From an uncultured Kineothrix sp. (GTDB taxonomy: Bacteria > Bacillota > Clostridia > Lachnospirales > Lachnospiraceae): a DNA stretch of 27,501 nucleotides. Location of the stretch: positions 6,705 to 34,205 of the forward strand of contig CAJUMD010000027.1 in assembly GCA_910587275.1 (NCBI GenBank), read 5' to 3'. Below, piece by piece: positions 16,237-22,973 of the stretch (positions are counted from its first letter, which is position 1; the number at the start of each line of letters is the position of its first letter). The notes under the pieces were generated by a model. It saw only the letters and a program-made list of their open reading frames with translations, ran no database searches and had not been told where the DNA came from. The position numbers and the translations under genes are program-made.

Positions 16237-16345
16237 CTCATTGATATTTAATTTTTGCAAATTCTGCCTTATGTCTTCCATTTTCATTATCTCAACCAAT
16301 ATTAGCATGGTACTTTTTGGCGAGCCGCCATTTCCATATGAGTAA
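16220..16345 (+). CDS. agrD: AgrD-like autoinducer peptide precursor, predicted Ser-lactone
   Basis: This 41-residue frame is preceded by a perfect AAAGGAGG (9 nt before ATG) and overlaps the end of agrB by 17 nt, the normal agrBD arrangement. Residues 1-28 form a basic-hydrophobic leader (MKKNLSSLIFNFCKF...). The end SMVLF-GEPPFPYE lines up with the staphylococcal CDFIM-DEPKLPEE: the Gly34-Glu35-Pro36...Pro39...Glu41 tail matches the recognition tail and places cleavage after Phe33. The ring would be Ser29-Met-Val-Leu-Phe33, five residues, with Ser in place of the usual Cys, so a lactone is predicted. Cys13 and Cys16 lie in the leader and are poorly placed for the ring. The length of the exocyclic tail cannot be told. 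Confidence 0.88.
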   Translation: MKKNLSSLIFNFCKFCLMSSIFIISTNISMVLFGEPPFPYE

Positions 16346-16364
16346 GCCAACGTGCTTACTCATA
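16337..16364. terminator. Shared 11-bp inverted repeat ending both agrD and the agrC-like gene
   Basis: TATGAGTAAGC (16337-16347) and its exact inverse (16354-16364) flank the 6-nt loop CAACGT. The left arm contains the last codons and stop of agrD (TAT GAG TAA); the right arm, read on the other strand, contains the same codons for the kinase. The stops are 10 nt apart. It is probably a bidirectional transcription stop, though no clear U-tract follows on either side. Confidence 0.6.
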
Positions 16365-17636
16365 ACATAATGGAAGGCAAATTTCAAATTGTAAAAAATT
16401 AGTACTATCGTATTCTTCATTCGATACAACTATTTCTCCTTCATTTTCATGCACCATCTTTTTTAATTTTGTTAATCCGATTCCATGACCAATTCCTTTT
16501 GTACTGAAATTCCAGCGGAAAAATTCTTCAATTTTACGATTACTATATTCTTCACTTCTATTAGCAACTGATATATCCAATTTTCCATTTATATAAATGA
16601 TATTCACATAAATTATTTTCTCAACCTTTTGCATTTCCAACGCTTCCATGGCGTTGTCAAACAAAATTCCAAGCATTTCTATAATTTCATATTCAGGAAC
16701 TTTTAATTCCACTTTTTCCATTTTAATCTTATAGTTTACTTCAATTCCCTGCTCCTTAGCTTCTTTGAGCTTGCTATACATAAAACCTGCAATTAGTGGA
16801 TTACCTGCTGATAACAGTAATTTCGTCTCCTCATTTCTATCCATTATATACTGGCAATATTCCTCCTGCATTTTTGCCAAATCATCATAATTATCCGTTG
16901 TATATATCATGCCGTATATTGCGCTAATATGATTTTTTAAATCATGTTGTCTTTCCCGAATAATTTCAATTAGTTCATCATACGCCGCGTAATATAATCG
17001 ATTGACTTCTATCTGAACTCTTTTTCTTTCTGCATCTACTTTTGCCTTTTTCCATTCATTTAAAGCAAAAAAGAATAGAAGGAAGAAAAGCAATACCTGT
17101 ATATACTCTTTGGAAAATGCAATACTACTTTTCTTCAAATAATATATTTCTTTCCCTAAGCACACCAATATAAATAATGAAATACCCGCCAAAAGAAGTC
17201 GGCGATTTAATAGAAAATCAGAAAATTCTTTCCACTTTACTCTTTTTCTCAAAACTATCACACCAAGTAATGTTCCGCAATTAACCAATATAACAGAAAG
17301 TCCTTCTCCAACATTTTCTGCTCCAAAAATATAATATATTGGTAAATAAAATACCATCTGCAATACAAGAACAACAATCGTTGTCAGAAAACAATTTAAC
17401 AAAGTAGTCTTAATGTCTTTCCCGTACTGTAACATACCATATAAATATAAATTGAAATAAGTTAATAAGACAACATATTTTCCAAAAACACCTTGGTTTA
17501 TACCTTCAAAAATCATTAAATTTAATAAAAGAAAAAATATCACATAAACAGTAATTTTTACTTTCTTCCCAAAGAAATTCGCCATACACCAAAGTATTGC
17601 CACCAGTTCAACCACCTGATTCAAATTCCTAATCAT
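16356..17636 (-). CDS. AgrC-like sensor histidine kinase (GHKL, quorum-sensing receptor)
   Basis: This 426-aa protein has about six hydrophobic segments in residues 1-192, then a coiled linker and a kinase core of the AgrC/HPK10 type. The phospho-acceptor is His231 in RQHDLKNHISAI. The N box is EMLGILFDNAMEAL with Asn328, and the glycine-rich lid is GIGHGIGL (381-388). It probably binds the peptide made by the facing agrBD genes. The ATG lies inside the last codons of the regulator gene (8-nt overlap), so the pair is translationally coupled. The gene is very AT-rich (one 60-base line, 17101-17160, has 15 G+C), unlike the flanks, which suggests horizontal transfer. Confidence 0.92.
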   Translation of the reverse strand: MIRNLNQVVELVAILWCMANFFGKKVKITVYVIFFLLLNLMIFEGINQGVFGKYVVLLTYFNLYLYGMLQYGKDIKTTLLNCFLTTIVVLVLQMVFYLPIYYIFGAENVGEGLSVILVNCGTLLGVIVLRKRVKWKEFSDFLLNRRLLLAGISLFILVCLGKEIYYLKKSSIAFSKEYIQVLLFFLLFFFALNEWKKAKVDAERKRVQIEVNRLYYAAYDELIEIIRERQHDLKNHISAIYGMIYTTDNYDDLAKMQEEYCQYIMDRNEETKLLLSAGNPLIAGFMYSKLKEAKEQGIEVNYKIKMEKVELKVPEYEIIEMLGILFDNAMEALEMQKVEKIIYVNIIYINGKLDISVANRSEEYSNRKIEEFFRWNFSTKGIGHGIGLTKLKKMVHENEGEIVVSNEEYDSTNFLQFEICLPLCYE

Positions 17637-18354
17637 CCAATACCTCTCCCAAAAACTTATTTTTCAATATCACGCCGATTTCCACCTGTTCTTTCCGTCC
17701 TTTCAGTTTAATGAAACGGTTCACGGTATCGATGCTATCGATATAATCCTTATTTACAATAGCATATCTGCTGCATTGGACAAATTTATTGGAATTCAGT
17801 TCTTCTAAAATGGCTTTGCATGGTTTGTAAGGCAGTTCCAAATCGTCGTTTACGGAATGGATGATGCGTTTATTCCTGCTGTTTTCTATGTATACGATTT
17901 CCGAAATTTTCTTTTTGTAGAGGATTCCTTCTTTGCGGAAAAAAATATTGTTATTCACAACCTTCCTTTTCGGACTGTTTAAGGCTTCCCGGATAATCCG
18001 CGACACCCTGTCCGCATCGTATGGCTTTTCCACATAGCTGTAACAGTGAATGTCACTGTACGCATACAGCTTCGGATCTTCCAATGAGGTTATGATAACA
18101 ATAGGCGTATATTGGTACTTCTTTATTTTCCTGATATTATCGGCAAACTTAATGCCCGAAACATCCCCGCTGTCTTTGGGATTCAGTATGATATCCACTA
18201 AGAACAGGTCAATATCATATTCCATTGCTGCCGCATATGCGCCGTCAACATCCCCCGCGCATTTAATGAGCAGACTGTCATCTACATTTCTGACAATTTT
18301 AACAAGCATTTCCATGCTCTTTTCATTATCCTCAATTATCAAAACTGTCCTCAT
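17629..18354 (-). CDS. LytTR-family response regulator (AgrA-like)
   Basis: This 241-aa transcription regulator pairs with the AgrC-like kinase encoded after it. The receiver domain has the acidic pair Glu8-Asp9, phospho-acceptor Asp54, Thr89 and Lys110 (VEKPYD). The C-terminal domain (about residues 135-240) is LytTR-type: ILYKKKISEIVYIEN, then KFVQCSRYAIVNKDYIDSID and FIKLKG. Such regulators bind direct repeats upstream of agr operons. The gene overlaps the kinase start by 8 nt. A promoter with a perfect -10 lies about 160 bp upstream. The agrBD genes it would be expected to control lie on the opposite strand, which is not the classical agrBDCA order. Confidence 0.93.
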   Translation of the reverse strand: MRTVLIIEDNEKSMEMLVKIVRNVDDSLLIKCAGDVDGAYAAAMEYDIDLFLVDIILNPKDSGDVSGIKFADNIRKIKKYQYTPIVIITSLEDPKLYAYSDIHCYSYVEKPYDADRVSRIIREALNSPKRKVVNNNIFFRKEGILYKKKISEIVYIENSRNKRIIHSVNDDLELPYKPCKAILEELNSNKFVQCSRYAIVNKDYIDSIDTVNRFIKLKGRKEQVEIGVILKNKFLGEVLDD

Positions 18355-18515
18355 TTGTAAATTCCCTTGACCTTCTCTTACTGACCATATCCAAACAGTA
18401 TCCCGGTTAATCCACTTTCCCTACGCTTTCCGTATACGAACCCTCCCCTTTTCCCGCAAAAACTTAAAACAAAACAACAGCATCAAAACCGCACACAACA
18501 GGCTAATTTGTTTTT

Positions 18516-18543
18516 ATTATATATGGAATAAAAATACGGTAAA
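18516..18543 (-). promoter_or_regulatory. Promoter of the LytTR regulator-kinase operon
   Basis: On the minus strand TTTACC (18543-18538), a 16-bp spacer and a perfect TATAAT (18521-18516) lie in AT-rich DNA. The untranslated leader to the ATG at 18354 would be about 155 nt. Confidence 0.6.
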
Positions 18544-18712
18544 AGGAAGTGTAACTATTACCGCACATTAGTTTTGCTTTTCCAAAAGTTTCCATAATTT
18601 ATTATATCAAAACGGATATATAAAGCAATGGATTTTTTTATCAGGAAAAACCATCTGTTTTTACAAAACATTCACCGCTTCCACTCTTCCATGTCAAACA
18701 GGTGACGGGAAC

Positions 18713-18752
18713 GGAACACCCCGGCAGGTTTTTGCACCTGCCGGGGTGTTCC
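18713..18752 (-). terminator. Strong hairpin at the end of the pectin operon
   Basis: A perfect 17-bp stem (18713-18729 with 18736-18752, loop of 6) starts about 50 nt past the GH28 stop. The leftward RNA lacks a U-tract after the stem, so it may act as an RNA stabiliser as well as a terminator. It also separates the pectin operon from the agr regulator promoter. Confidence 0.65.
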
Positions 18753-18802
18753 TCCACGGTTGCCTGTGTCCCCTCCTGCTTCCGTTCTTCCTTATCAGGA
18801 GA

Positions 18803-20362
18803 CTATGACCCGTCTACTTCATCCACGCCGCTAAGGACAACCGCTTCCCCGTCCTGCCCAGTCACGGACACATTTTTTAACCGGAGTTTCTTTACGTTAT
18901 TCGCCCATATCCCTTTCCGGCTGCACGGTTCCACACCGGCAGACATGGCGGGTACATCGCATTTCGGGTTCTCCGCATAAGTAACCGTAATATTTTCCAT
19001 GCGGATTTCCTCAATCTTCCGTTCCGGCAGCCCGTCAAAATAAGCCGCAGCCACATGGCAGTTTCTTGCGTTGATATTCTCAAAATCCATGCGCTTAATA
19101 TAAGGCGTGCGCTCGTCCACCGGCATCACTTCCCGGCTCTGCACGTACTCGGTCTTGCCGTCCGGGTCGCAGAAATAGAAACTGTTCACCACAAAAGGCG
19201 TCATCACATAATCCATGTCGATGTTACGGAACGTAATCTTGTCTAACACCGCATCCTCGCCGCGCCCCCTTCTCGTTTTGATGCGCAGTCCCCGGTCCGT
19301 ATGGCGGAACATGCATTCCTCCACCGTCAGGTTCTTCACGCCGCCCGCCATCTCGCTTCCAATCGTAACGGCACCATGCCCGTTCTCCATCAGGCATTGA
19401 CGGATTAAAATATTTTCCGAAGGTCTTTTATGCTTCTTCCCCATATAGATTTTGCCGGATTTTACGGCAATGCAGTCGTCCCCAAGTGAAAAACGCACAC
19501 CGGCAATTTCCACATCCTTACAGGATTCCGGGTCAAGACCGTCCGTATTCGGCGAATCGCTGGGATTTTCGATGGTCAGGTTATAGAACTTCAGGTCGTC
19601 GCTGAAATACGGATGCAGTGTCCAGGACGGACTGTTGCAAAATGTCACACCCTGCAGTGTAATTTTTTTGCAGTGGTTGATGAAAAACATCCTCGGACGG
19701 AATGCCCCTACCATCACCTTTGGATTCTTCCACCAGTTCTCTTTGGAACCGCACCCGTTCACCACACCTTCACCGTAAACCAGTACGTTTTCCACATGGA
19801 TACCCGTAAGAATGGCGGCGAACATGGGAAGGGGGTTGCCCTCCCAGCTTCCCAGGTTATATTCTTCCGTCTCGTCATAGCTTTGGATGACCCCCGGAAG
19901 CCGCGGGTATGCAAAACGCTCCGTATCCGCCCTTAATTCCGCCCCCCTGACAATTTCCAGGTTCAGGCCGCTTTTTAAAAACAGGCTGGTAATCCGGTAG
20001 GTTCCCTTTGGAATGAGTACCCTGCTTTTCTTCGGACAGGCAAGAATTGCCGCCTGTATATATTTCGTATCGTCCTGGACTCCGTCCCCTTTTGCCCCAA
20101 AATCCCGCACATTCAGGGTCACAAATTCCTTGTCCGTGGTAAAACGCAGCTCCTCTCTCTCCGCTCCGCCTTCCTTCTCCACCGTTACCACGTATTCCGT
20201 TTCCGGTTCCAGCCCGAACAGGGAAGTGACCACCGTATCCGCCTTCTTTGCCAATACACCGTTCACCAGAATCCGGTATGCCTCTTTTGTCAGGTATGTC
20301 CCTCCGTCCGCAATTTCAATTACGGCGCTTCTTGCCGATTTCATCATCAATTTTACTTTCAT
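18803..20362 (-). CDS. GH28 polygalacturonase/rhamnogalacturonase, cytoplasmic
   Basis: This 519-aa glycoside hydrolase acts on galacturonate linkages in pectin or rhamnogalacturonan. An N-terminal fibronectin III-like piece (SLFGLEPETEYVVTV) precedes the right-handed beta-helix, which opens with NVRDFGAKGDGVQDDT. The family's catalytic signatures appear in order: NTD (272-274), GDD with Asp295-Asp296, GHG (328-330) and RIK (360-362). There is no signal peptide, so it should work on imported oligosaccharides. The frame extends to 20665, but that part overlies GH105 and is not real; ATG 20362 has GAGGAG 7 nt upstream and lies 20 nt after the GH105 stop. It is the last gene of the operon. Confidence 0.93.
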   Translation of the reverse strand: MKVKLMMKSARSAVIEIADGGTYLTKEAYRILVNGVLAKKADTVVTSLFGLEPETEYVVTVEKEGGAEREELRFTTDKEFVTLNVRDFGAKGDGVQDDTKYIQAAILACPKKSRVLIPKGTYRITSLFLKSGLNLEIVRGAELRADTERFAYPRLPGVIQSYDETEEYNLGSWEGNPLPMFAAILTGIHVENVLVYGEGVVNGCGSKENWWKNPKVMVGAFRPRMFFINHCKKITLQGVTFCNSPSWTLHPYFSDDLKFYNLTIENPSDSPNTDGLDPESCKDVEIAGVRFSLGDDCIAVKSGKIYMGKKHKRPSENILIRQCLMENGHGAVTIGSEMAGGVKNLTVEECMFRHTDRGLRIKTRRGRGEDAVLDKITFRNIDMDYVMTPFVVNSFYFCDPDGKTEYVQSREVMPVDERTPYIKRMDFENINARNCHVAAAYFDGLPERKIEEIRMENITVTYAENPKCDVPAMSAGVEPCSRKGIWANNVKKLRLKNVSVTGQDGEAVVLSGVDEVDGS

Positions 20363-20382
20363 TCCGCTTCTCCTCAATTCTT

Positions 20383-21492
20383 TTATTCCTGCTCCATTTC
20401 CACTTTTAGCCGTACATACTGCGCATATGCCATCATCAGCACGCCCGCCGCTTTCGGGTCGTCCTCCCCCACTTGTTCGGAAAGGTAATAGGCAAGGGAA
20501 CCGTCCCGCACCGGATTGTCCTCCGGTCCCAAACCTGCGGCATGGCAAATACCGGTCAGATGAACCTGCCCGTCCCGTTCCTCCAGCCGTTGAGCCATCA
20601 CGGCTTCCAGGATTTCCATGCCCACGGACGCATATTTCTCCTTTAGCAAAATACCCATCCGGCATGCCTTTAAAATGGAATACGCCACCATCAGGCTCCC
20701 CGAAGTCTCCGTATAGTTCCCCTCCGTGCCTCCTTTGTCAATCACCTGGTAAAACAGTCCGCTTTCCTTATCCCGGTACCCCAACATCCCTTTTATCAGC
20801 AGCCGGTAGATATCCACCAGTTTCCGGTACTGCTCATAGATTTCCACACTGATTCCCTCCGCCGTATCCACCAGCGCCATCAGGTACCAGCCCATGCTGC
20901 GCAGCCAAAAACTGGCGGAACAGCCTGTTTGGGAATCTGCCCAAAACTGCACCCTGGCCTCGTCATAACCATGGTAGCAAAGCCCTTTCTCCTTATCATA
21001 CATGCGTTCCTGCACGTTTTCAAACTGGCTGATAATATCGTTGTACTTTTCCTTCTTATCATATTTCGTTTCGTATTCCGCATAAAAGGGCATTACCATG
21101 TACAGTCCGTCCAGCCATATCTGCTTCGGGTAAATTTCCTTATGGTAAAAGTTCCCGCACTCACACCTGGGATGCTCCCGCAGCCGTTCCATAAGCGCCT
21201 CCGCTGCCCTGCGGTATTTTTCCTCCCCCGTCTTTTCATACAGGAAAAGCAGCGCCCTTCCGCCTTTCATGCTGTCCAGGTTATACCTGTTTGGATGGAA
21301 ATGGTCAAAGGAACCGTCCTCCCTGACAAAATATTCCATGTAGCCCTTCATGAAATCCAGGTAAAATGCATCGCCCGATGCCCCATACATCTGCGCTGCG
21401 CCCTCCAGCACACACCCGTCCTCATAGTTCCAGTATTCCTTGCATCTGGTATACCTTCCCAAATAGTCCCGTATAAATTTCTCCGCTTTCAT
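20383..21492 (-). CDS. GH105 unsaturated rhamnogalacturonyl hydrolase (YteR/YesR-like)
   Basis: This 369-aa (alpha/alpha)6-barrel enzyme removes the unsaturated galacturonyl residue from oligosaccharides made by pectate or rhamnogalacturonan lyases, in the cytoplasm. Landmarks are QIWLDGLYM with the probable catalytic Asp128, WLRSMGWYLMALVD and TETSGSLMVAYSI. Length matches YteR, and there is no signal peptide. AAGGAGG sits 5 nt before the ATG. Its presence implies that a secreted polysaccharide lyase is encoded outside this window. It lies 86 bp after the MATE gene and 20 nt before GH28. Confidence 0.93.
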   Translation of the reverse strand: MKAEKFIRDYLGRYTRCKEYWNYEDGCVLEGAAQMYGASGDAFYLDFMKGYMEYFVREDGSFDHFHPNRYNLDSMKGGRALLFLYEKTGEEKYRRAAEALMERLREHPRCECGNFYHKEIYPKQIWLDGLYMVMPFYAEYETKYDKKEKYNDIISQFENVQERMYDKEKGLCYHGYDEARVQFWADSQTGCSASFWLRSMGWYLMALVDTAEGISVEIYEQYRKLVDIYRLLIKGMLGYRDKESGLFYQVIDKGGTEGNYTETSGSLMVAYSILKACRMGILLKEKYASVGMEILEAVMAQRLEERDGQVHLTGICHAAGLGPEDNPVRDGSLAYYLSEQVGEDDPKAAGVLMMAYAQYVRLKVEMEQE

Positions 21493-21578
21493 TTGCTCCT
21501 CCTTGCCGGCTTTCTTTTCTATTCCTTGTTCCGCTTTTTCCCGTTCTTCCGTCTTTTCATTTTATGGTTCTGCACGCT

Positions 21579-22970
21579 TTATTTTTTTACTTTCTGGCGT
21601 GTTTGTTCCTTTTGCTTCTTTATCCTGCTGCGTTTCCAATACCCTGTCCGGTACACCACATAAAGTATGACTGCCGATATCCCGTTGCTGACCACTACCG
21701 AATACCATATGCTGCGCACGCCCATCCCCAAAAAGGTTTCACACACAAACAACGTGGCAAACCGGAATATCCACAGCCGCGATACCTCCACGAGCATCGT
21801 CACTTCCGTATGGCCGCTCCCCTGGAACAGCCCTATGGTGGAATTGTACATTCCGTTGGTAAAACACCAGAATGCCATCACACTTAAGAAATCCGCCGCC
21901 ATACGGACCACTTCCGCATCCTCGGAAAAAATTCCCACAATTGCCGTGGATATGGGCATACGGGATAAAATCATGCCGCCCGCAAACAGGAAAACGATGC
22001 TGATTTTCATGGACAGCTTATAACCCTTCTCCGCCCGTCCCAACTGTTTCGCCCCCACGTTCTGACCCACAATGGTGGAAACGGCGGAGCCGATACCGTT
22101 GGACGGCAGGGAAATCAGTCCGTTGACCTTATTTCCGATACCGTATGCCGCCATTGCCTGCGTCCCGTATTTGAACACGTTTTTGCTCATCAGCAGGAAG
22201 CCAAGCTGCAGCGTACTGCCCCCCACCGCCGTGGGAAGCCCAATCACCAGTATGTTCTTTAACTTCTCTTTTTCAAATTTTAAGGCGGACAGCTTCAAAT
22301 ACACCAGTCCGCTTTTTCTGTGCAGCAGCACGAAAGCGATGACCGCCGGGACTGCCTTCGCCGTAATGGTGGCAAGCGCCGCCCCCGCCACACCCCAATG
22401 AAGCACCACCATCATCAGGGGGTCCAACAGCATATTCAACGAAATCCCAAGAAGGTTTAAGAACATGGGGCGCACCGTGTCCCCCTGCGCCTGGTGGATG
22501 GCTGCGTATATATTCACCATATAAAGGAACGGCATATCCAAAATGACAAGCTGCATGTAAGTCCTGCTGTAATCCCAGGTCACCCCGTCCGCCCCCAGCC
22601 AGCTCACGATGGCAGGGGTTGCCAAACAGCAGAAAGCGGCACATACCACGGAGAAAATCATGGCACAGGCAAAGATTTGGTTTGCCATGCTCTTTGCATC
22701 CTCATCCTGTCTCGCCCCGATGTATTGGGCAATCAGCACGGAACCCGCCACGGTGATTCCCGTGCCGAAATTCACCACAATATTCTGTAAGGGTGTCACC
22801 AGATTAATCGCCGCCAATTCCTCCGTCCCCAGCTTCCCCAGCCAATACGTATCCGTCAGGTTATACATCGTCTGAAGGAAGCTGTTGATTACCACCGGAA
22901 CGGCAATGGAAAGTATGGCGCTCACCATATTTCCGCTCAAAATCAAATCCCTGTTTTGCTTTTCCGCCAT
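21579..22970 (-). CDS. MATE-family multidrug/metabolite efflux transporter
   Basis: This 463-aa protein has the twelve-helix MATE architecture with two similar halves: PVVINSFLQTMYNLTDTYWLGKLG near the N-terminus and GLPTAVGGSTLQLGFLLMSKNVFKYG at the start of the second half. Such proteins export cationic compounds using Na+ or H+. A basic C-terminal tail follows. Only 3 nt separate it from the upstream GH43 stop, and its SD AGGAGGGG lies within the end of that gene, so translation is coupled. Why a drug-type exporter is embedded in a pectin operon is unclear; it may export a toxic by-product or be a passenger. Confidence 0.92.
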   Translation of the reverse strand: MAEKQNRDLILSGNMVSAILSIAVPVVINSFLQTMYNLTDTYWLGKLGTEELAAINLVTPLQNIVVNFGTGITVAGSVLIAQYIGARQDEDAKSMANQIFACAMIFSVVCAAFCCLATPAIVSWLGADGVTWDYSRTYMQLVILDMPFLYMVNIYAAIHQAQGDTVRPMFLNLLGISLNMLLDPLMMVVLHWGVAGAALATITAKAVPAVIAFVLLHRKSGLVYLKLSALKFEKEKLKNILVIGLPTAVGGSTLQLGFLLMSKNVFKYGTQAMAAYGIGNKVNGLISLPSNGIGSAVSTIVGQNVGAKQLGRAEKGYKLSMKISIVFLFAGGMILSRMPISTAIVGIFSEDAEVVRMAADFLSVMAFWCFTNGMYNSTIGLFQGSGHTEVTMLVEVSRLWIFRFATLFVCETFLGMGVRSIWYSVVVSNGISAVILYVVYRTGYWKRSRIKKQKEQTRQKVKK

Positions 22971-22973
22971 GTT

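Larger units (their letters stand above)
18355..18802. other. Intergenic interval between the LytTR regulator and GH28 genes
   Basis: This 448-bp gap holds the promoter of the LytTR-kinase pair (18516-18543), a very AT-rich patch (about 18500-18670), and the strong hairpin closing the pectin operon (18713-18752). I found no small gene with a good ribosome site. Confidence 0.7.

Noticed and set aside
16265..16284. Leader cysteines Cys13/Cys16 of AgrD as ring residues
   Set aside because: They sit in the amphipathic leader, 17 or more residues before the conserved EPxxP tail; ring formers lie five residues before cleavage.
20363..20665. N-terminal 101-codon extension of the GH28 frame
   Set aside because: It overlies the GH105 gene, is Gly/Arg-rich without homology, and ATG 20362 has a clear GAGGAG site.
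20013..20852. Plus-strand frame of 279 codons
   Set aside because: Antisense to GH28 and GH105; Ser/Pro-rich shadow composition and no ribosome site.
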